Shown here in pieces: positions 42,307 to 48,736 of a stretch of DNA of 48,885 nucleotides. Under the pieces are notes generated by a model. That model searched no databases and was not told where the DNA came from. It saw nothing but the letters and a program-made list of their open reading frames with translations. Each line of letters opens with the position of its first letter. Within the stretch, counting starts at the first letter, position 1. Source of the DNA: a virus; the IMG/VR virus record IMGVR_UViG_3300037042_000850, positions 1 to 48,885 of that record, one strand, 5' to 3'. Both the position numbers and the translations under genes were made by a program.

Positions 42307-43410
42307 TTAAGGTCTGTATTGAATATAGTAACAACCTAATCCAGGTTGATAATTTGGATGTGCTTCTCCTCCTCCTTGTGCTCCTATTGTTATATTTGTT
42401 ACTGCAGTTAATGTAACATTTTCAGCAAGTAATGTAGTAGGATCAGGAATTGATGCTCCAACTGCACCAGTTCCAGAAGCAACAATATCAGCATCCATAA
42501 ATGGTACTGCAGGAGATATAGTGTGTGTATGAGGATTAGGAGATAGAGCAGTGGTAGCTGTAGTACCTGGATGTGCATGAGAAGGTAACTGTCCAACAGT
42601 TAATGTAACATTATTTTGACCTAATGGTGTGTTTAAAGCATAAGTAGGATTACCTAATGCTGGATCAACTTGAGGAGTATATGCTCCTCCACCAGGAACT
42701 ACTGTAACACCAACACCAACTCTACCTCTTTTATCTGGTGTACCATTCAATCCATTACAAAGATATATATTTGCCCAATCACCAATTCCTACTCCTGTAG
42801 AAGAGAAGTTACCTAATGGTCCATAATATTCAACTACTGAAAAAGGAACCATTCTGTTACTAATTGCATTAACTCCACCTGAATGAATAATTAAATAGTT
42901 AGCAATATAAGCATCTAACTCAGCACCATTACTTGAATAGTTTACTTGAAGATTAAGTGCAAGTGCTGCTAAGTTAACTTCTATTTGACATAGTTTATTA
43001 ATAACAGCTTGTACAATAGCATGTGTATCTGAAGATGATGTAACACCTGTCAAACATTCAATTGTATAAGGTCCATTTAATAAAATAAGTTCTCCATCAA
43101 TAACATTAATTTGTTGTTGAAGAGTACAAGCAGATTGTATAAGAGCTTTTGATATATCTACAATAGAAAGATCTCCACAAGTAGGAAGATAAGTTTGTAC
43201 AAGAGTACATACATTTATATTACCTAGATCTATTTTTATTCCTGTACCATCTAATGTAGATGTAAGGAATGTAATCAATGCTTGTTCAACAAATGATAAA
43301 GAATCACCTGTTTGAATTCCTAGGACAGGAACATCTATTCCTGTATATTTAACACATCTGTCAGAGACAATCTCTGTACATCCGTTATAACAATTTGAGC
43401 AATTGGACAT
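42307..43410 (-). CDS. Short tail fibre with phage tail-collar domain, 367 aa
   Basis: The N-terminus MSNCSNCYNGCTEIVSD with CVKYTGIDVPVLGIQTGDS is the Cys-rich docking unit of this cassette. The middle is mostly helical (ALIQSACTLQQQINVIDGEL). The C-terminal ~180 residues form a phage collar/short-tail-fibre domain: YLCNGLNGTPDKRGRVGVG, VTLTVGQLPSHAHP, NPHTHTIS, and HPNYQPGLGCYYIQY. Such domains trimerise and often coordinate metal through His residues; HAH and HTH are both present. It is probably a receptor-binding fibre. The domain order, docking then shaft then collar tip, supports a fibre fixed to the virion by its N-terminus. Confidence 0.85.
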   Translation of the reverse strand: MSNCSNCYNGCTEIVSDRCVKYTGIDVPVLGIQTGDSLSFVEQALITFLTSTLDGTGIKIDLGNINVCTLVQTYLPTCGDLSIVDISKALIQSACTLQQQINVIDGELILLNGPYTIECLTGVTSSSDTHAIVQAVINKLCQIEVNLAALALNLQVNYSSNGAELDAYIANYLIIHSGGVNAISNRMVPFSVVEYYGPLGNFSSTGVGIGDWANIYLCNGLNGTPDKRGRVGVGVTVVPGGGAYTPQVDPALGNPTYALNTPLGQNNVTLTVGQLPSHAHPGTTATTALSPNPHTHTISPAVPFMDADIVASGTGAVGASIPDPTTLLAENVTLTAVTNITIGAQGGGEAHPNYQPGLGCYYIQYRP

Positions 43411-43439
43411 ATTATTTATTTTTTAAAAGGTTTAATATA

Positions 43440-44690
43440 TTATAGTTTTATAAATCTTGCGTATAGAGGATCATTTATAGTGTATCCTAAATAATCTCCC
43501 CAACTAACATATCCAAAAGCAGTATTAACACTACATCCATATGCTGGAAACGTAGAAGGAGAATACCCATGAGCTTCAAATCTTCCATCATAATTCCATA
43601 AAATATTTCCAGCGTTCCAAAGAGGAGATCCATATCCTTGAAAATCTATTCCAGTTTCTCCTGCATTACTTTGATCTGTCCAAAAAGTTGGATCCCAATT
43701 ACCTGGATTAGCAGCATATAAATTTTCTACAGGTAAATAAGGATTACAGTCATAAAAATATTGTACATCAGTTGTTGTTAATCCTCTCCATCCTGGAGGA
43801 GGTAAGTTATTAATAGCCACTTGGTTATATAAACAACCTCTGTATGCCTCAGCTGGATCAAATTGCCAATAAGTATAACAAGGTATACTACTAGTAACAT
43901 AGTTATTCCATTCTGTTATATCAGCAGCATACACTATAGGAGTACCATCAGTTAAAACAGTAAGATTTGAATTCTCAGTTGTTATTATTCTACCACAAAC
44001 AGTTACTGAAGGTAAAACCATAGCAGTAGTAGTAGTTGTTGTGGTAGGTGCAGCAGTTGTTGTAGAACTAGTAGTTGTACTTGTAGAACTAGAGCTTGTA
44101 GTAGTAGTAGTTGGAGGTAGAGTGGTACTAGTTGTCGTTGTAGTACACTCATCTGTATTTATCACTACAATATTTGGTGATACATTAAGAGATACTATTG
44201 TACTTATACAAATACTAGATAGTCCTTGTAAAACTATTGTTTGTGGTTCTCCTGTATTACAATTACCAATCAAGAATGATTCTGCAGAATTTGCAGTGTT
44301 ATATAATATAAATGATTGACAACCCATCATTGCAGTGGTTGTACTTGTTGTTGTAGGATTAGCTACTATATCGATCTCACAAGGAATTTCTAAACAAGGT
44401 TCTGGTGTATTACATCTACTAACACAACCTGCTGTAATACGTATAACTCTGCTAGCTATCATAGCTACAGAGTATTCATGCACATAATTAGGATTACAAT
44501 ACTTATGAGTTAGTATCCTTTTATATGCTATTAATTGAAGTATCTCACCAGCAGGTATAGGTTGATTCAACATATATGAAATGTTGTTATACAAACTATT
44601 ACCAAGCTCTGCTAACTTGCAATTTATTTTTTTAAGTAAATCAGGAATGTTAGAACACTCAGGGCAATTTGTTAATCTTGGTGATAACAT
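43440..44690 (-). CDS. Adhesin with crAss-type N-terminal anchor and diverged FISUMP-like tip, 416 aa
   Basis: Residues 1-95 (PDLLKKINCKLAELGNSLYN, QPIPAGEILQLIAYKRIL, KYCNPNYVHEYS, IASRVIRITAGCVSRC) form a helical domain I associate with crAss-like tail proteins. A Thr linker follows, then a Cys mini-domain at about 124-182 (CQSFILYNTANSAESF, GNCNTGEPQTIVL), a second Thr/Ser linker (183-222), and a C-terminal ~190-residue domain. That last part (YRGCLYNQVAINNLPPPGWR, TDVQYFYDCNPY, FWTDQSNAGETGIDFQGYG) has the layout of a diverged FISUMP domain, matching the tip of the 365-residue gene in order but not closely in sequence. The probable role is receptor binding. It starts 13 bp after the micro-protein gene. 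Confidence 0.75.
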   Translation of the reverse strand: MLSPRLTNCPECSNIPDLLKKINCKLAELGNSLYNNISYMLNQPIPAGEILQLIAYKRILTHKYCNPNYVHEYSVAMIASRVIRITAGCVSRCNTPEPCLEIPCEIDIVANPTTTSTTTAMMGCQSFILYNTANSAESFLIGNCNTGEPQTIVLQGLSSICISTIVSLNVSPNIVVINTDECTTTTTSTTLPPTTTTTSSSSTSTTTSSTTTAAPTTTTTTTAMVLPSVTVCGRIITTENSNLTVLTDGTPIVYAADITEWNNYVTSSIPCYTYWQFDPAEAYRGCLYNQVAINNLPPPGWRGLTTTDVQYFYDCNPYLPVENLYAANPGNWDPTFWTDQSNAGETGIDFQGYGSPLWNAGNILWNYDGRFEAHGYSPSTFPAYGCSVNTAFGYVSWGDYLGYTINDPLYARFIKL

Positions 44691-44703
44691 AATAGCAATT
44701 TAT

Positions 44704-44799
44704 TTATTTATTTACTTTAGCAGCACATGCTGCACACACTCCGTTTGTCAATTGACAACCGCACCCTACATTAGCTCCACAGCTTGAACATTGTGCCAT
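44704..44799 (-). CDS. 31-residue Cys-rich micro-protein
   Basis: A tiny ORF reading MAQCSSCGANVGCGC then QLTNGVCAACAAKVNK and a TAA stop. Six Cys are arranged as CxxC, CxC and CxxC, like a zinc knuckle. Its start lies 2 bp after the stop of the 187-residue gene and it ends 13 bp before the next ATG, so it fills an otherwise unexplained gap in the operon with normal spacing. I recall near-identical micro-ORFs in other crAss-like genomes at this place, but I cannot verify that here. It may be a structural zinc-binding peptide or a small capsid/neck factor. Confidence 0.72.
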   Translation of the reverse strand: MAQCSSCGANVGCGCQLTNGVCAACAAKVNK

Positions 44800-44801
44800 A
44801 A

Positions 44802-45365
44802 TTAATAAAAGTTTATTTGGTAGTTGTTACCTGAACAACCACAGTTGGATTTAAGAAAACTGTTTAACATATTATCTGCCTGAGCATATAATGTATTTGA
44901 TTCAAATTCTGCACAGTTATTAGCTGCTGCAATAGCTCCTTGAATAAAGAAGTTGATTGTATTTAATGTTACGCTAGATTGAGTTTTAAGGGCCCTATCG
45001 CACTCCATCATATTTAATTGAAGAAAAGCATTGTCGAACTTCTCTTGAAGTCTCTCAACACGTAATATTGTTCTCTCTACATAATTTGCATATGCAGGAG
45101 CAACTGAATATTTTAATCTATACACTCCATCAGGAAGAGGTTGATTACAACCAATTTCTGTTATCCCTAAATTAGATGATGTAAATACATTGATTTCATT
45201 AGGAACAAAAGGTAATATCTTTGTTCCAAATCCTGGTATTTCAATCTCAATAGATGGTGCTGAGACCACTGGAGGATTGGTAGGATATACAGAAGCATCT
45301 GCAACACCAATTGTAAGTACACTATAAGTAGGAACTACTAATATATCTAATTGTAAGTTTGCCAT
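44802..45365 (-). CDS. Conserved crAss-type structural protein, 187 aa
   Basis: Residues 1-95 are beta-rich (MANLQLDILVVPTYSVLTIG, IEIEIPGFGTKILPFVPNEI, PDGVYRLKYSV). Residues 95-160 are helical with LRVERLQEKFDNAFLQLNMM followed by ECDRALKTQ. The end is Cys-bearing (SNCGCSGNNYQINFY). The ECDRALKTQ-type segment appears familiar from crAss-like late genes, where this protein precedes the Cys-rich micro-protein. It is probably a head, neck or tail-completion protein; no enzyme motif is present. It follows a strong hairpin at 45380-45421, so its expression may be lower than that of the 393-residue gene. Confidence 0.66.
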   Translation of the reverse strand: MANLQLDILVVPTYSVLTIGVADASVYPTNPPVVSAPSIEIEIPGFGTKILPFVPNEINVFTSSNLGITEIGCNQPLPDGVYRLKYSVAPAYANYVERTILRVERLQEKFDNAFLQLNMMECDRALKTQSSVTLNTINFFIQGAIAAANNCAEFESNTLYAQADNMLNSFLKSNCGCSGNNYQINFY

Positions 45366-45379
45366 GTTTTTTTAATAAA

Positions 45380-45421
45380 TATGCCAGAGGAATATGAGTG
45401 TATCCTCTTTCCCCTGGCATA
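45380..45421 (-). other. Strong hairpin between 393-aa and 187-aa genes
   Basis: The minus-strand RNA folds into a 13-pair stem, TATGCCAGGGGAA against TTCCTCTGGCATA, with one G-U pair and a 16-base loop. On the plus strand the G-U becomes A-C, so the minus transcript is the better folder. It is followed by TTTATT and then A-rich sequence, a poor terminator tail. It may be an attenuator or an RNA 3'-end stabiliser that tunes the ratio between the two structural genes. Confidence 0.6.
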
Positions 45422-45454
45422 GGTTATTTAATAATATTTTACTTCTTCTTAGTC

Positions 45455-46636
45455 TTAAGGGATAAGAGTAGAAGTTGTAGTAGTAGTAGATGCAGGAGCA
45501 CTAGAGGTAGTGGTTGTAGTTGTAATACAAGCATTGTTATCTATTACATCCCCTAAAGCAGCAACTAATACCTCTTCGATATCTGCAGCAATTGTAGCAC
45601 CACCTGTTTGTGAAGCAGCATTTGGAGCAGCAATAATTACAGTAGAATCTTCTTGAATGTAATCACCCCATTGATATGCAGATTTATCATACTCATTGAA
45701 TTTGATATAATACGTATCATAAGTAGCACCACCAGATACCCAAGACTCAAAGTTCTCATTGTAACCGTTCATTCTGTAAAGGTGTTTCAAATACCCAGCT
45801 TGGTAGCTGTAGAAGTTTTTCTCTAATTGAGCAATTTCTGCAGTTTGTCCTGTAGCATAAGAAGCACGTTGTGTGATAATAGGTTGTGCAACAAAGTTAC
45901 AAGCATCTGCAACAATAAAGTCAGCAGTAGTAGCTGGACCAGCATATACAAACGTTCTGAAAGACATTCTGTCATATTCAAAAGGGAACGCAGCTACATC
46001 ACAAGGTTGTCCATAGATAGTCAATGGTTTTCCTGTAATACGTAAGATAGTTCCACCTACATTTTCAAATGTATAGAATGTAGAGAAAGAAATGTTGTCA
46101 GGGTTGTTTCCTGGAGCTTTCAAGTTTAATTGATAAATCAATTCATTGATGATAGTGTTAGTACTTACATCAGCACATGGGTTAGCATCGCAATCACAAC
46201 AAGGAGCTTGAATAGTTACTGAACGAGTGAAACCATTGAAATACAATGTATCAATATAAGAAGAGTGAGCACGTAAAGTTAACGTGATAACTTCTCCACA
46301 TTGTACAGTGAAATCAGTTACATCAGTAATTTGGTTAGCAGCAGTTGGACATCCTGATACTTTGTACCATTCAGTTACATTAGATTTACAAGAAGATCCT
46401 GATGGGCATCCAGAGATTTTATCAGATCTTTTAGATCCTTGTAAATAAGTATTTGTTCTACCTTGAGCAACGTAGAAATAAGGGAAATTAGCAATTGTAC
46501 CAGAAGTAACTGTTGCATACAAATTATTAAAAATCCCAACTTGTCCTGCAGTCAAGTTTTGTGTTGAGCCAGAGCTAGGGAGTGCAGTTTGCCCTACTGG
46601 AACCACGAAGAGCGTGGTTAATGAAAAATCAGCCAT
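45455..46636 (-). CDS. Virion structural protein (head decoration/neck candidate), 393 aa
   Basis: The protein starts MADFSLTTLFVVPVGQTALP. The N-terminal ~150 residues are beta-rich with several Cys (CPSGSSCKSN, PCCDCDANPCADVS). The middle contains YQLNLKAPGNNPDNISFSTF, and later come FYSYQAGYLKHLYRMNGYNE and TYDTYYIKFNEYDKSAYQWG. The C-terminus is a Thr/Ser tail (CITTTTTTSSAPASTTTTTS). Its position two genes after the capsid gene, the hairpin directly downstream and its balanced codon use suggest an abundant structural protein. I cannot decide between head auxiliary and tail/neck protein. The Thr tail is the same material that links adhesin domains, so this protein may expose a flexible C-terminus on the virion surface. 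Confidence 0.66.
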   Translation of the reverse strand: MADFSLTTLFVVPVGQTALPSSGSTQNLTAGQVGIFNNLYATVTSGTIANFPYFYVAQGRTNTYLQGSKRSDKISGCPSGSSCKSNVTEWYKVSGCPTAANQITDVTDFTVQCGEVITLTLRAHSSYIDTLYFNGFTRSVTIQAPCCDCDANPCADVSTNTIINELIYQLNLKAPGNNPDNISFSTFYTFENVGGTILRITGKPLTIYGQPCDVAAFPFEYDRMSFRTFVYAGPATTADFIVADACNFVAQPIITQRASYATGQTAEIAQLEKNFYSYQAGYLKHLYRMNGYNENFESWVSGGATYDTYYIKFNEYDKSAYQWGDYIQEDSTVIIAAPNAASQTGGATIAADIEEVLVAALGDVIDNNACITTTTTTSSAPASTTTTTSTLIP

Positions 46637-46663
46637 TTTTATTTATTTAAATGTTAATAAAAT

Positions 46664-47395
46664 TTATTCGTTTGTTTGTATTCTGAACTGTGCACTTTGT
46701 ACTGCAGCAGCATTTTCAGTATACATTGCTAGATTTTGAACTGTTAAATCTAATAGTTCATCTTCTAAATATGTTTCTAATTCACAATCAGCATCATAAG
46801 ATGGTAAACCATCTAACATTATATATCCTGTTTTATTAATATATACTGGATATCTCATATACATTATCTGTATATTTTTAGGAGTAAAAGTTCCATCTGT
46901 AAAAACAGATATTTCATCAGAAGAAAGAAAGTTAAATGTTTCTTGATATTCAAATGAAGGTCTGTAATGATCATTATTTAATATGAACTGAAGATCACCA
47001 TGTTTTGCAAGGTCTCTATTGATCCATATCTTTCTATCTTTACATCTACCTTTATCTGCTAATATATATGAATCTACATAGAACATATATTTTGGTTCAA
47101 GTAAATGAACATTTGCAGACCATTGATTCAAATTAGCATCTTCTAAATGTAAAGGAAGAGGTTGATGATTATAATTTAGTACTAGACTTTGTAAGTCTTC
47201 ATACCGTTTCTTAAATGAATCTTGTCCTAATCCACTAGCAACACTAATACCATCTACCTTTTGTTTTATCAATTTGATTTGAGCTTCATTCAAAGCCAAT
47301 ATCTTATCTTCTAATTGAATCTGTTGATGTGCATTAGTTGATAGTTTATTTAGTTTCTGATCGATCTTGTATAATAAACTATCTACTGGTATCAT
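46664..47395 (-). CDS. Head-tail connector/ring-type protein, 243 aa
   Basis: Residues 1-60 (MIPVDSLLYKIDQKLNKLST, QQIQLEDKILALNEAQIKLI) are helical and likely coiled coil. The middle is beta-rich (PLHLEDANLNQWSANVHLLE, KYMFYVDSYILADKGRCKDR). The C-terminus is CELETYLEDELLDLTVQNLA followed by MYTENAAAVQSAQFRIQTNE. The acidic/Leu C-terminal helix resembles that of the 242-residue protein at 36 kb. It lies 27 bp from the MCP-adjacent gene and 27 bp from the next, inside the head operon. Its place after the capsid genes supports a neck ring or adaptor; this is not proven by any specific motif. Confidence 0.65.
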   Translation of the reverse strand: MIPVDSLLYKIDQKLNKLSTNAHQQIQLEDKILALNEAQIKLIKQKVDGISVASGLGQDSFKKRYEDLQSLVLNYNHQPLPLHLEDANLNQWSANVHLLEPKYMFYVDSYILADKGRCKDRKIWINRDLAKHGDLQFILNNDHYRPSFEYQETFNFLSSDEISVFTDGTFTPKNIQIMYMRYPVYINKTGYIMLDGLPSYDADCELETYLEDELLDLTVQNLAMYTENAAAVQSAQFRIQTNE

Positions 47396-47422
47396 ATGCT
47401 TTTATATTTTTAAACTAGCCTC

Positions 47423-48394
47423 TTATACAGAAGCTAGTTTTTTAGTTTTCAATTTACCTTCTAATGTTAATAACTCATCTTGGTTATCATCATCAGCTAG
47501 GAATTTAATTAAATCATCTTCATCTTTAGCTATTTCATACTCTCCTTCATAAACCTTACCATTAGGTTTGATTCTATATATTGAGTGAGCTACAGCTTGT
47601 TTTACTAAATCTTTTATATGGAGTAAAGCTTCTTTCATATCTGCAAATCTATTGAACACTTCAACTGGATTCATTCCTGAATATTTACCATTCTTGAATT
47701 CTGTTTGTTTCAATACATTATCTACTAAGTTGTAAACAACTTCTTCTTTTGTTTCTTCTGTTACTGGAAGACCTAAAAGTCTTGCAACTTTTTTCTTCTT
47801 ATCAGGAGTCATAGAATCAAACTTAACAATAGCTTTGTTGATCAATTGTTTTTTCTTGTAGATCACTGCATTTTCAATTTCATCATCTACAACATAGAAT
47901 TGTGTATCTGCTGCATATTCACCTCTTTCCCAAGCTTGATAGCTTGAAGCAATTGTTGGATGAACTCTCAACCATGAAAAGGCTATCTCTTGAAATGCAT
48001 TTCCTAAATCAAAATAGTTATCACCATCTAATAATTTAACTACTTGTACATGTGTTTGATCATCTGTAGAAGTTGATAAACCATAGTTCCAGAATTGTGA
48101 ACGAGGTCCTAAATCAATATCACCTATTTCATTCTCAAGTTTTATTTTAAGAGCTCTCACTCTTTCAATTTCTAATTCTTTTTCTAAAGGATCTTGGATT
48201 CTTTTAATGTACGTAGCATTCTCATCTAAGCCTGTTCTGTACTTTCCATCCAATTCTTTATAAGGATATTTGAATACTCCTGTTCCAGGGATTCTTGTCA
48301 TTCCTTTTTGCGATAGTCCACTATCCATTGTTTGAAGTTGAGCACTATTTGAATAGTCTCTCTTAATAGTAGAAATTTTGCCTGTTTTACCCAT
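47423..48394 (-). CDS. Conserved MCP-adjacent crAss-like protein, 323 aa
   Basis: The protein starts MGKTGKISTIKRDYSNS. Key stretches are VFKYPYKELDGKYRTGLDEN, LEKELEIERVRALKIKLE, GPRSQFWNYGLSTSTDDQTH and DNYFDLGNAFQEIAFSWLRV followed by HPTIASSYQAWERGEY and ADTQFYVVDDE. I recognise this pattern from a conserved gene next to the capsid gene in crAss-like phages. It is helical and charged with no enzyme motif, and its C-terminus is Lys-rich (LEGKLKTKKLASV). The likely role is head assembly or an internal/portal-proximal structural function. It is preceded by the non-coding region with the tRNA and is the first gene of the long head-to-adhesin transcript unless capsid read-through supplies it. 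Confidence 0.7.
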   Translation of the reverse strand: MGKTGKISTIKRDYSNSAQLQTMDSGLSQKGMTRIPGTGVFKYPYKELDGKYRTGLDENATYIKRIQDPLEKELEIERVRALKIKLENEIGDIDLGPRSQFWNYGLSTSTDDQTHVQVVKLLDGDNYFDLGNAFQEIAFSWLRVHPTIASSYQAWERGEYAADTQFYVVDDEIENAVIYKKKQLINKAIVKFDSMTPDKKKKVARLLGLPVTEETKEEVVYNLVDNVLKQTEFKNGKYSGMNPVEVFNRFADMKEALLHIKDLVKQAVAHSIYRIKPNGKVYEGEYEIAKDEDDLIKFLADDDNQDELLTLEGKLKTKKLASV

Positions 48395-48428
48395 AATGTA
48401 GTTAAATTTAATAATTGGTTTTAATTTG

Positions 48429-48500
48429 TAGCGAATTGAGGACTCGAACCTCGCTTCTGGGTTATGAGCCCAATGTGCTGACCAGTTACACTAAATCGCA
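48429..48500 (-). tRNA. tRNA-Met-type (anticodon CAT), about 72 nt
   Basis: Read on the minus strand it gives a cloverleaf: U8-A9, D stem GTGT/GCAC with loop AACTGGTCA, anticodon stem TTGGG/CCCAG around loop CTCATAA (anticodon CAT), and T arm CGAGG-TTCGAGT-CCTCA. The GGGCTCATAACCC core equals that of E. coli initiator tRNA, and bases 1 and 72 (T-T) cannot pair; both are initiator-like. The 11-24 pair (T-A) is elongator-like. The acceptor stem has a further T-T mismatch, the T stem a C-A mismatch, and no CCA is encoded. A CAT anticodon modified to lysidine could also read Ile AUA. The gene is probably functional but imperfect. Confidence 0.75.
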
Positions 48501-48505
48501 ATTTG

Positions 48506-48562
48506 TAGAGTGGTTCCACCGAAGGAACCTGAACCTGGATACTATCCATTTCAAACACTCTA
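48506..48562 (-). ncRNA. tRNA-like three-way-junction RNA, 57 nt
   Basis: The minus strand closes with a perfect 7-bp stem TAGAGTG/CACTCTA. Inside are two hairpins: TGGAT-AGT-ATCCA, and GGTTCC-TTCGGT-GGAACC in the place of a T arm. The layout is a tRNA lacking one arm, with no anticodon loop. It lies 5 bp before the tRNA, between it and the repeated A/T element. It may be a degenerate tRNA, a processing signal or a stable leader RNA. Confidence 0.5.
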
Positions 48563-48569
48563 TCACTTA

Positions 48570-48607
48570 GTTATAATATGTAAAATAATATTGTTATAAT
48601 ATGTAAA
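48570..48607 (-). promoter_or_regulatory. Direct repeat, 15 bp x 2, probable promoter/operator
   Basis: TTTACATATTATAAC occurs twice on the minus strand (48607-48593 and 48584-48570), with starts 23 bp apart, about two helical turns. The second copy runs into TAAGTGAT, so TTATAACTAA is shared with the elements at 38118 and 22741. It lies just upstream of the tRNA-like RNA and the tRNA. A promoter or activator-binding site is inferred. Confidence 0.5.
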
Positions 48608-48640
48608 GTACAAAAATTTTTACTAAGTGTTTTGAGATCA

Positions 48641-48673
48641 ATCCCCTCTAGGAGGGAGAGGAGGTGAGGGGAT
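48641..48673 (-). other. Hairpin with pyrimidine loop downstream of capsid gene
   Basis: Minus-strand ATCCCCTC pairs with GAGGGGAT (8 bp), and the 17-base loop is only C/T apart from its ends (ACCTCCTCTCCCTCCTA). It lies 64 bp after the capsid stop. There is no clear T-tract, so it is a weak terminator candidate; it may be an mRNA 3'-end stabiliser. Confidence 0.5.
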
Positions 48674-48736
48674 CTTTCTCGGAAAAAAGAGAAGTATGCT
48701 GTTCTTATGGTAAGCATTACTCCTACTATTTTGTTA

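Larger units (their letters stand above)
48395..48736. other. Structured non-coding region between capsid and 323-aa genes
   Basis: A 342-bp gap, the longest in the window. Reading with the genes it holds: a pyrimidine-loop hairpin (48673-48641), two copies of a 15-bp A/T element (48607-48570), a tRNA-like three-way junction (48562-48506), a tRNA (48500-48429), and a short leader. One overlapping minus-strand frame (48571-48759) starts inside the capsid reading frame and shows no protein-like features. Confidence 0.7.

Noticed and set aside
48500-48570. Hammerhead-type ribozyme for the three-way junction
   Set aside because: The core lacks CUGAUGA and the required GAAA/NUH arrangement at the junction; only the overall three-helix shape is similar.
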